Below are positions 1 through 10,078 of a stretch of DNA of 45,637 bases, in pieces. The stretch lies in assembly GCA_004335835.1 (NCBI GenBank), contig RWJK01000916.1:1-45637 (forward strand). Reading direction: 5' to 3'. This DNA comes from Scenedesmus sp. ARA3. Lineage: Eukaryota > Chlorophyta > Chlorophyceae > Sphaeropleales > Scenedesmaceae. Below the pieces are notes generated by a model. It ran no database searches and was not told the origin of the DNA. It saw nothing but the letters and a program-made list of their open reading frames with translations. The first letter of the stretch is position 1. Each line of letters begins with the position of its first letter. The position numbers and the translations under genes are program-made.

Positions 1-444
1 CAGCATGGTATGTGGCTGAATGCAATCGCCAGCTGAGCGATCCAGCCACTTATGCTAGTGTCCCTGCTGCAGCCATACCTGGCCTCATCAACCCCTCTTC
101 TTCTTCCTCGCCTGTGCACACCGTGTAACCCCTCTTCTTCTGGCGCTTTTTGGCCGTTTTCAGCCACTACGGTGCCTCCCAGCACACCCAACTCGCTTGT
201 CAGGGGTTGAGGGCCCATGTGCCGCAGAGCTGGCCGGGCGCCACGCCCCATCGGGCCAGCACCCGCAAGGACGTGGGCACGTTTAAGGCTGCCAGCAGCA
301 GCGCGCGTAAACAATTGCTAGCGCTGGCCCACTGCGCCCCTCCCCTTTCTTCTTTGCTGCCTGCGACCCCCTGTCGTTTCATGACGCTCTACTTCTGTCT
401 CCGCACCCCTGCCGCTGCCCCGATCACGGCTGCTGTGCTCGTAG
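1..444. other. Intronic or upstream sequence of the phospholipase gene
   Basis: No coding exon can be supported here. The sequence ends in a good 3' splice site (CTCGTAG at 438-444) that opens the first visible exon. A GTATGT donor-like hexamer at 8-13 could end an exon whose last seven bases are at 1-7, but that exon is outside the window. Nothing else recognisable was seen. Confidence 0.5.
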
Positions 445-3400
445 GTGCGCTGCGCTGCGCTGCACGCGCTGGGCAACTCTGCGTTTGACGCGCACAACAG
501 GCGGCGCTACCTGCAGAGCCCCGGGCTGATGCAGCTGCTGGTTGGCCTGGCTGCACCGGCACAGGCTGGCGCTGATGATGCAGCAGATGCTGCCGGCCCG
601 GCAGATGCTGCTGCTGCTGCTGCTGCTGTTGGCAGCAGTGAGCCAGGTACCATGCAGCTCAAGCAGGGGCAGCAGGACCTGGACTGCAGCGGACAGCTTG
701 AGCGCGAAGGCGCTGCTGCAGATGATGCAGGCATGGGCCCGCGCGTGTCTCTGCCGCGCTCGCTGCTGCTGTCTGGGCACCAGCAGCCTGACAGCACCAG
801 CAGCAGAGGCTCCACGCCATCGCCACAGCCGCCGCCCACAGCAGCAGCAGGAGGTGCTTTGCAGCCTACAGTGCAGCAGGATGGCGCTGCTGCTGGCAGT
901 GTGAGGGCGCTATCCCCTCCTGCTGCTGCTGCTGGCAGTGTGAGGGCGCTATCCCTTCCTGCTGCTGCTGCTGCCTCTGCCAGCCCTCCCACTCTGAGCA
1001 TGAGCAGGAACATGAGCTTTCGGCCCAGCACTGAAGGTGATGCAGCTGCAGCGACAGCTGAGCTTGAATCTCTGCCCGCTGCCGGCCGGGCAGATGCAAT
1101 TGCAGGGCCGTGTGCTGGTCCGGGTGATGATGTGATTGCCCCGTCAGCAAGTGGCAGTGCTGCAGCAGCAGTGCGTGACATGGCAGCAGCGGGGCTGACA
1201 GCCATTGCTGAGGCAGCCACAGCTGCAACTGGCTTTGCGCTAGCAGCAGCAACAACAACGGCAGCAGCAGCAGCAGCTGGTGCGGCCACTGCTGAAGATG
1301 ATGCAGCTGGCCGCGGCAGCAGCAGCAGTGGCAGCAGCGTCAGCATTACTGCAGTACCACCCAGCGGCGCACTTGCTGTGGCTGCAGGCGCGGCTGCTGC
1401 TGCAGCAGCAGCACCGCAGGCGGCACCAGTGGCAGGATCCAGTGGTGCTGCAGCAGCAGCGGCAACAGTGGCAGCAGCGGGTGAAGCGGTGTTCCCGAAG
1501 CGCCGCCGGCTGGTGCGTGTAGACGACCCTGTGAAGCTGCAGGCAATCCGGCTGCTGGCTGTGCTGGGTGAGTTGCGTGAGCTGCTCATCACTGCATATA
1601 TGCTTGCCAATCGGATTGCTGCAGCTGGCAGCACTAATCCCACACCTGTAGCACCAACCTCCCGTCATATGAAACTGTCAAAGGACCATGGTGTGGTGAC
1701 GAGTATACTAGGGTAGGTGTGGCGGTCAAAATAAACCAAAACAAGTAACACGCTCACCAGCACGATTGTTTGGCCGCCTGCAGGCCAGAACGAGCAGGTG
1801 TGCATCGCGCTGGCCCAGGCGCCAATCCGCCTGTCTGTTACAACCATCTGCTATAACCACATTCACCTGATTGATCCGTTACATGTGTTTCATCTGCTTT
1901 AACCACATTCACCTGATTGATCCGCTACATGTGTTCCTCCACCTGCAGGCCAGAACGAGCAGGTGCGCATTGCGCTGGGCGACCCGCCAATCCGCGGCCG
2001 CGGCCTTCGCGTGCTGGCCATGGATGGTGGCGGCATGAAAGGCCTGGCGCTTGTGGAGCTGCTGCGGCAGCTGCAGCGGCGCGCTGGGGCGCCCATCTGG
2101 AGCCTGTTTGACGTCATTGGCGGCACCAGCACTGGCGGGCTGCTGGCGGTGGCGACTGGCATCCTGCGGCTGGAGCTGGATGAGTGCCAGGATATCTACA
2201 CCAAGCTGGGAAACAAGGTGCAAGTTGATGCATAATGCTGGTGTTTTGGTTAAAATTGTTGCACCTATTTTAGTGTGTCTTGGGTATGCAAGTGAGCCGC
2301 GCAAGCTGCCTTGCAAAGCACACCCATGCATATACACAAAGCTGGGCAACAAGGTGGGGAAGTGGGCGCCAAGTATTGGTTGCAGTTGTTGGAGCTGTTG
2401 TGGGTGTTTGCGCAGGAAGCCTGCTGTCCATGCCAGATGCTTGCAGGCGAGTGGTTGCATCGGCTGCACTGTTTTTGCATGCAACACTAGGTGGAACTCT
2501 GCCGCAGCTGTGCCACCCTTGCGCAGCCACCCGCCCCTCAGCCCATGCTCTGCCCGCACTACCGCATTCACACAAACGACAGCCCTATGGTCACACCTGC
2601 TGTCTTACCTGGCTGTGCTGCATCGCGCCGCAGGTATTCCACAGCAGTGTGAGCCAGGAGGAGGCTGGCTGGAAGGAGAGCCTGTACCGCATGTACGCCA
2701 CGGGCAGCGCCAGCATGCGCGTGGCGGTGTACGGCGCCAAGCACGACGCCGCGCCCTACGAGGAGCTGCTGCGGCAGGCCTGCGCGGTGCAGCAGCTGGT
2801 GAGCGGGGTGGGGGGAGTCAAGGAGAGATAGGAATAGGAGTGATATGTGTGCTATGCTTGCATGTGTACGTGCGGGGTGTGTCATCCACTCCTTTAGTTG
2901 TGTCATCCCACTCTTTGTAGTGCTTACTGCCGAATGCAGATTGTTGCTGCTTTTCGACCGTACACAGCGCGCAATATCGGCGAGCCTGGGCCTCACTGGC
3001 TGCATGCATGTGTTGCTGGCTGCACCCGCAGGGTTGCGCCTCCGACCGGCTGATCGACACGGCTGTGCTGGGCGGCCCCAAGGTGTTTGTGGTGGCCACG
3101 CTGGCCTCTGAGCGCCCCGCAGCGCCCTTTGCCTTCCGCAACTACGAGCTGCCTGAGGAGGCGGCGCCTGCTGCTGCTGCGCTGGCGGCGTGTGGCGGCA
3201 GCTGCAAGCACCACGTGTGGGAGGTGAGTTGTGTGGCGTGAGGTGGCTGTGTCGGCTGTGCCACGGAATGGACAGTTTGTGACTACTTCCGTCTGGTTTG
3301 TGTGGCACGGTTACCGTTACAAGTCAAGGCGCGTTTGTCCTTGACTGCCCATGTGGGCACATGACTGGCCAGACTCGCCGCGCTAGGCCACTTGAGATAC

Positions 3401-6400
3401 ACCACAGCTGGTGAGCAGCGTGTTGCACAACGACTGCAAGCGCGCTAACAGAACAGCTGTACACAGCTGCAGGCAACTCTGCGCATGTAAACAGTGATAA
3501 GGATGCATGCTCCTCAATAGCGTGCACATGCCTGTGGCGTTTACAACAGCCTCTGGGAGCCTGATGCCACTCAACCAATAGGCAAGCGCAAAAAAGTGCA
3601 CAGAAACCCGATGAGAGTGGAAGCCAGGCAGATTGTGTGTGTAGACTGGCTGGACCATGCAGCACGGCGGGGCACCACAGCACATACACAGCAGGAAAAC
3701 ATGTGAACAGATGCATCAACCATGACACATGCCATGCCACGGTGTGGCAACGTTGCCTTCACAGCACATGGGTGGGCTGATGGGATGGTGGTGGAGAGAT
3801 TAAATGTTAGCCCTGATTAAGGCGCCTAGCACAGCTGCAGCGAGCTGTGCATGCCAAGGAAACGCGGCCCTTGGCAGCTGAGCTGCTTGCACACTTGAAA
3901 ACAACATGGCGGTCACACTAAGTGGTTGCCTGCCATTACACGGCTGCAGCTACACAACACCACGGTCTCCAAAGGGCCGCTGCATGCTGCACGAGGTCCT
4001 GCTGCTAGCCAATTTGGTCTGGGGGTCGCATGGGCTGTTGGTGGGCGGCTCAACCAAGCTGGCCTGTGAGGCCAGGTCCAGGTGCCTTTGCTGCTGCACA
4101 ATCTGCAACTAGCATTCATGCCGGCTCGTAGCAGCTGACACTGCGCAACGCTTGTGCAGTAGCAGCAAATGTTGAAGGACTGATGCTGCACACGGGATGG
4201 TGTCCTAGCTGGGCAAGGGCAGCAAGCGCGGGTATGCAGCCCTGTATGCATTGTAGGCGTCCAAGCAGCCCGCGCTCGCCACAGTCTGCTGACTCCTTGC
4301 GTCGGTGAGCACCTGCACAGCTGGGTGGCTGCCATCCTGCGGGTAGCTGCGCTTGAACCTGCCTTCTGGGAATGCTCGTGCACATTCATAGAAGGCGGCT
4401 TGCCTCTCTATGCCTAGCAGGAGCAGCAGCTGGTCCAGGAAGTGGTTGTTCAGCTCTCCTGCAGAGTCTTTGAGGTCCTCATAGAAAAACACATGTGTGG
4501 TGCGGTTGGCCAGCGCTGCACAACCTGTGGCATCTCCTGCAGGACTCCCTGGGCTGCTGCTGCTGCTGCTGCTGCTACTGGGAAAGCTAGCTGGGCTACC
4601 CAGGACGGCTGCATAGTCCTTTGTCCAGCGCCTGCAGTTCTTTTCCAGCTTCTTGTACCAGTCTTCCCAGTCCCAGTGCTGCTCGTTCACGAGTGCGGTT
4701 TGGTTCCATGTGTTGGCGCGCTGGTACTCTGCTCTGATGGCGTGTAGCGGGTGCCGCAGCAGCAGCAGCGCACGGTCCCAAGCTGCTGTGCAGCTGAAGA
4801 TGTGTGACTTCGTGACGATGGACACGTTCCACTTGTTGCAGTCTGCTGCTATCTCAGGCGGGTAGTTCTGCAAGCAGCACATACATGGTTAGTGCTGCAC
4901 CCCACAACTGTATTGGTCTCCTTGCATCACATGTGTTGCGGCTTGCACGCCAGCTTGTGACGGCTGCGAGCTCGTTTGTCACCTTTTTGTTGCAGTGATA
5001 GATGCTGTTGGTCCGGTAGCCTGTGAGGGTTTCGATGAGGTGCCGCACCCAGCTGTTGCCAGAGCCAGGGAATGACAGCAGCTCGGTGCGCGGCCTGCCC
5101 GGCTGCGGCAGCAGCACAGGCCTCCAGCTGCTACTGTCTGCGTCTGGTTTGCCCCATGGGCACTGTATGTGTCGTTGTTTGTTGGCGTTGGATGGCTGCA
5201 TGAGTTGCAGGTGCTTTGGTGCAGCATTTGTTACTGCTGCCCAAGGTGCATACAGCAGTAGGGCCGTCATCCCGACGCATAGCAGCAGCAAGTGACACCT
5301 GTTTGTGTGTTTGTGTTGTTGATGACCGGGACGGAGGTGTTCTGCTGTCATTCTGCGTGCCCCGGTTTTTCGCGGTACTTGGGCGCGTGCAGTGATCGGG
5401 TAGCGATCGAGCGTAATGGATCAAGTCGCGGACGCCTCTGTGTGCCGAAACGATTTTGTTGGAAACCTGCAATATCTAAGCCATCTGAGCTGCACGACAG
5501 CAAGTGACAGGTACATCAGTGAACCCTGTGATGCGGAACATACTGCCACCTCTATTCCCTGCCTGCAATGTACCACAGGCTGTGCGCGCGTCCAGCGCTG
5601 CACCCTACTATCTGGATGACTTCCTCACGCCAGACGGCAAGCGCTTCCAGGATGGAGCCACCACAGCCAACAACCCTGCAGTGGTGGCGCTGGCGCAGGC
5701 GCGGCTGCTGCACCCGCAGCTGCCGATTGACGTGCTGGTGTCGCTGGGCTGCGGCGCAGAGCCGCCAGCGGAGCGCAGCAAGGGCCTCAGCTCGGTGGGT
5801 TTAAATGCAGCCGTGCTGACTAGTTGGGCACTGCTGCACTTGCTATGTGGTGAAAAGCACTGGCTGTGGGAGTGCTGAGGCGCACCCGCAACTGCTGCCG
5901 GCACATGTTTGCATTGGATGATGAGCAGGATAATGCACATGCTTCTTGTGGATTGCATCTCTGTTCTGTCGCGCTGCTCTGCCTGCATGCCGTGCAGGTG
6001 ATTGACACCGGCTCTGTGCTGCTAGAGAGCGCCTGCAGCGTGGACCGTGTGCATGAGGCGCTGGCAGCAACGCTGCCACTGGTGCCTGGCTGCCAGTACT
6101 ACAGGTGGGCTGCTGCGCTTGCAGCAAATAACTGTATGTGTTGGTGGTTATCAAGTTTTATGTAGCGCACATGCTGTGCATCTGTACTGAGGCATCAAAG
6201 AAGCACAACAGACGGCAGTCACGACTGCGACCTGCTCAGCGCCCTTGCACATGCAGCGCACTGACATACATTGCAGCACCCATGTAGATGCATCATGCTT
6301 CTGTGCGTGCAGGTTCAACCCCATTGATGCGCGCTGTGCAATGGAGCTGGATGACATCAAGCCTGAGTCATGGCGCAAGCTCACAGCAGCCACCAGCGAG

Positions 6401-9400
6401 TACTGCAGCCAGCCAGCCATCGCAGCACAGTTTGAACAGCTTGCCCAGCTGCTGACAGCACACCAAGGACCAGCAGCAGACCAGCAGGCAGCAGGGGCAG
6501 GAGTAGGGCAGGCAGGTGGCAGGAGGCATGTACAACAGCAGCAATGGCACAGGCAGCAGCAGCAGCAGCAGCAAACCGTAGGAGCAGCAAGGGACAGGCA
6601 GATGGCAGCACCCCTTGGTGCAGCGGCAGGTAGCTTCAGCAGCTTGGGTAGCATAGGCAGCTTAGGTCTATCAGTAGACAGATCAGGTGCAGCACATCAG
6701 CAGCAGGATAGGCCCACCTGGCAGGGCACTGCAGGCATTCCTGCGGCCCCTCTAGGATTCACTACATCACTGAAAAGGCAGCGAGCAGCAGCAGCAGCGG
6801 CTGGCGATGCAGAGCAAGAGCCTCCCGGGGCTCAGGCAGGATTAACAGCAGCAGCAGCAGCAGCTGGTGGCAGCAGTAGTATAGCAGGCGTTGCAGCTCC
6901 CAAGCTGCTGTATCAGAAGGGCGTGTTGCTAGTGGAGGCACAGAGAGGGGTGGCCGCAGCAGCAACGGCTGCTGCCACAGCTGCTGGCGCAGCCGCGCTG
7001 AGCTGCGTGCGGCAGCAGCAGCAGCAGGAGCTGGTGGGGCGCATGCTGGCAGCCGCGCTGCCGCAGCGCTTCCTGCAGGTCTGTGATTTGTCTAGTGCAG
7101 CTGTGCATGACAGCATGCACAGCAGCCAGCCTCCCTCTAGGCCTTCATCTGGGCAGCCACGTCAGCAGCAGCAGCAAGCTGCTGCGCTGCAGCACGCTGA
7201 AGAACTCAGAAACATGCACAGCCCCGGGGCTGGTGACAGCGCCGCTAAAGCAGCTGAAGGGCAGCAGCAGCAGCAGGACAGCCTGGCAGGGCCAGCAAGG
7301 CTTGCACAGGTGAACAGCCGGCCAGCAGAGCGCAGGAACTCCTATGCTGCCTCCTCGCCTGCTGCAGCTGCTGCCAGCCCTAAGACGCAAGGGTCCTGGC
7401 TGGGGTACCTGTTTCCTTGGCAGGCGGCATCAGGCAGTGAGCAGCAAGATGGTGCTGCAGGCGGTGCCGGTGATAGGCGCAGCAGCGAGACTGGCGAGGG
7501 GGTGGCAATTGAAGGTGGCACTGGTGCAGGTGCAGCACGAGCAGTCGGTGAGTGGGGTGCCTTTGAAGGCTCTTATGCTGTAGACTGTGCATGTGAAAGT
7601 CTGCGGTCTGCGGTTTTCTGTGACAGTGTGCTGGGAGAGTTGCATTGGCAAGGCTGCATGCATGTAAAGCCTGCGACATCTGCCAGAATGGTTTGTCACT
7701 GATGTTCTTCCGGCTGCCGCTGCAGCTGGTGCAGCTATAGCCGGTAGCTCTGTTGCCGTTGCCGCTGCCAGTGCAGCTGCTGCAGCCGCCTCTGCTGCTG
7801 CAGGTGCTGCGGCAGTGTCTGCGCTGCAGCACCTGGCAGCAGCAGTTGCCGGCACAGGCAGCAACAAGAGGAGGCGCCAGATCTTGCCGCCACCACCAGC
7901 AGCAGCAGCAACAACACCAGCAGCGCCAGCAGCAGCAGCAGCCGCCAGCAGCATGCACACCAAAAGGCAGCGCATGGAGTAGCAGCACATCTGACCATGT
8001 GCAAGGTGTGCGCATGTCGTTCACTGCATCAATCTTAACCAGAAACATAGGACAGCCAGAGATATCAGGACCCAATTATGTGTTGGGAAAGGCAAGTATG
8101 CAGTAGACTGCTGCTGACATGCCTTGCTGCTGCTGATGCCTCCTCTGCCACTGCAGGAGCAATCCATGCCTCACTGTCAGACTCAGCACTTCAGAGCACA
8201 GCAGCAGCAGCAGCAGCAGCAGCAGCGGCAGCAAGGCACAGCCAGCAGCACAGCCCTGGCACAGTCCCACTGTCCAGCCAACAGCAGCAGCAGCAGCAGC
8301 AGCATTACAGCAAGATGAATCAGCAGCAGCTGCTGTCAGCAGCAGGGGTGTCACTAAGGACAAAAGACAGAAGCAGAAGCCCAGCGCCCAGGTCACCATT
8401 GAGTAGAAGCTACCAACAACAGCAGCAGCAGCAGCAGCAGCAGCAATTGGCAGCAGCAGCAGCAGCAGCAGGAGGAGGTGACGCACCCAGGGTGACCGTA
8501 GATTGGCCAGGAAGCAGCAGCAAAAGCAGCGGCACTGTCGCAGGCGAGCTTGTATCCTCTGCCAACGATGCTGCAGCTGGTGCCGCTGGTGTGGCGTCAG
8601 CGCTGCGTGCTGCACTGTCTGGTGCTGCTGGCCGCATTGGTGTGCTGCACCTGGCGCTGCACAGCACGCAGTGGGGCCTGGTGGGGGCCTGGAGGCAGCA
8701 GATCACCGCAGTGGTGGAGCCAGGTGGGTGATCTGTCTAGGGCTGCCTGCGTTTGCACAGCACTCGCTACAGTCTGCATCGTTCAACCGCTCTGATGTCA
8801 CGTGCCCATATGTGCAACTGCCACTTGTTTATACACACTGCTGAGTTGTCATCGCCACTTATCTACACCACTGTCAAATCAGCCTTTAGAATAGACAGCG
8901 CCGGCTGACTGCCGGCGGCTGATGCTGCCCTTGCATGCTCTGCAGGTGCCGCTGCTGCTGAGCTGCTGTCCTTCCTTGGCCTGGACCCCAGCAGCAGCAG
9001 CCTGGGCCAGCTGGTGGCCAGCCAGGGGCCGCTGCTGCCCACACCTGATGGAGGCATGCTGGCAGTGCTGGGGCAGCAGCAAGTTTTGGCCCCAGCACCC
9101 ATGATACAGCAGCAGCAGCAGCAGCAGCCTGCTCTATGGAGCAATGGTAACACAGGAGCTGGCTGGAACATGCCGCCGCCGCAGCAGCAGCAGCAGCAGG
9201 TGTTTGGTGGTGGGATCAGCAGTGCCTTTCTGACGTCTTGGGTGCTGCAGCTGACGCAGCCAGATGCGCAGCGGCTGCTGGGGGTGCAGGAGCTGTACCC
9301 GCTGCTGTCGCAGCTGCAGCAGCTGGTCGTTGTCAGCAGCAGCTGGCTGCCGCATGGCGTCACGGAGGTCCTTCTGCGGGGAGGGGTTGCAGCTGTTGTG

Positions 9401-9577
9401 GCAGCAGCAGATGCTGCAGCGCTTGATGGGCTAGAGGCAGCTGATGTGGCGGAGTTTTTCAGGGTTTTCTATGAGGGTTTGGTGCAGGCTGGGTTGGATG
9501 TGCTGCAGGCGCTGCAGAGTGCTGCTGCAGCAGTGCCTGCTGTGGGTCCTGGTGTGTACGAGTGCTACCAGCTGTGA
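445..9577 (+). CDS. ARM-repeat patatin-like phospholipase (plant PLA I type), 5' partial
   Basis: Serine-aspartate dyad lipid acyl hydrolase expected to release fatty acids from phospholipids or galactolipids. Exon model: 445-1567, 1949-2217, 2634-2798, 3032-3223, 5579-5794, 5998-6104, 6313-7544, 8157-8723, 8946-9577; phases agree at every join and give about 1500 visible residues. The first exon opens with an armadillo-like helix pair (RCAALHALGNSAFDAHNRRR), then a long Ala/Gln/Ser-rich insert. Exon 2 has the oxyanion loop DGGGMKG and nucleophile elbow GTSTGG; exon 5 has the second catalytic element, FQDGATTANNP, after AVRASSAAPYY. The following IDTG...LLESACS and FNPID..CAMELD blocks and the C-terminal LHLALHSTQ region match, as I recall it, the Arabidopsis At1g61850 family. 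An optional 26-codon Ala-rich cassette at 7726-7803 would also stay in frame. The 3224-5578 intron hosts an antisense gene. The start lies upstream of the window. Confidence 0.9.
1777..1830 (+). repeat. Pseudo-exon copy of the start of phospholipase exon 2
   Basis: This intron segment repeats the acceptor and first coding bases of the real exon at 1942-1996 at 165 bp spacing. It keeps CTGCAG and the frame (QNEQVCIALAQAPIR versus QNEQVRIALGDPPIR), then diverges. It is not needed for the gene model and lacks the DGGG motif. Confidence 0.85.
1845..1936 (+). repeat. 46-bp tandem repeat, two copies, next to an acceptor
   Basis: Two copies, 1845-1890 and 1891-1936, differ at only a few bases and run almost up to the acceptor at 1948. 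They lie directly downstream of the pseudo-exon copy in the same intron. Confidence 0.9.
3936..3940 (-). promoter_or_regulatory. Candidate TGTAA polyadenylation signal of the nested sulfotransferase gene
   Basis: TTACA on the plus strand reads TGTAA on the minus strand, about 265 nt after the sulfotransferase stop. TGTAA is the usual chlorophyte poly(A) signal. Other TGTAA pentamers occur further downstream, so the choice is tentative. Confidence 0.35.
4205..5351 (-). CDS. WSCD-like Golgi sulfotransferase nested in the phospholipase intron
   Basis: Two exons, 5351-4983 and 4867-4205, phase 0, give 343 residues. Residues about 18-40 (CHLLLLCVGMTALLLYAPW) form one hydrophobic segment, as in type II Golgi sulfotransferases. 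The 5' PAPS-binding loop is FPGSGNSWVRHLIE near residue 94, followed by TGYRTNSIYHC. The 3' phosphate-binding block is LLLLRHPLHAIRAEYQR. A VFFYEDLK strand and a late FKRSYPQDG segment complete the fold, resembling the WSC-domain sulfotransferase (WSCD) group without its WSC domain. Substrate unknown; a sulfated glycan or glycoprotein is a guess. The gene lies wholly inside the 3224-5578 intron on the opposite strand, so its promoter must be within that intron (5352-5578). A (AGC)n tract inserts a poly-Ser run near residue 220. Confidence 0.85.
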
Positions 9578-10078
9578 GCTGTGGGTGACACGCAGGCATG
9601 GCAAGTTGCCTGATGGCTGGTGATGCCCATCGATGCTGTATGAGTGCATGACCACTCGTGTGCTTCACTTTCAGCGTCTAATGCTAATGTTCGTCTCTCA
9701 AGCATTTGCTAGCTTGCCGTGTCTCCACTACTCTTCATGAACCATCCGCCACAAGTGCTAACCAGTGGACGGGCGGTTGCGCAACGCATGCGGTTGTGCA
9801 CTGTGGTGCTACGACCGTCGAGACGGATGCCGCAAAATTGTTTACGTATCTGATTACTGTACGACAAAGACGTCGCATACGGATGCAAAGCCTCTCATAG
9901 GCAAATGTCCAAGGTAAGTGCGCATCACAACACATTCGACGACGGACGCGCGAACTCGGCGAGTGACCTTTTCGTGTTGCCCAAACGTTTTCGATACATG
10001 CATGCAAGTTTGTGTACCCGCCAAAAAGGCCTGCTCGGTGAACAGCCAGTGCATATCGAGGAGAAGAAGCATTGCACC
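9578..10078. other. Intergenic spacer, tandem genes on plus strand
   Basis: It holds the 3' UTR of the phospholipase and the promoter/5' UTR of the next gene. It is less repetitive and more AT-rich than the flanking exons. No TGTAA, TATA box or RNA gene was recognised. Confidence 0.5.

Noticed and set aside
507..1643. Long antisense open frame rich in Ala and Ser
   Set aside because: It is the mirror of CAG/GCA repeats in the real plus-strand exon. Such repeats are open in many frames.
1909..2571. 220-codon minus-strand open frame over the patatin exon
   Set aside because: It shadows an exon with clear catalytic motifs and shows no domain of its own.
7726..7981. True stop codon ending the phospholipase at 7979-7981
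   Set aside because: Downstream exons continue the family's C-terminal region, and 7544 to 8157 joins in phase, so a full-length product is more likely.
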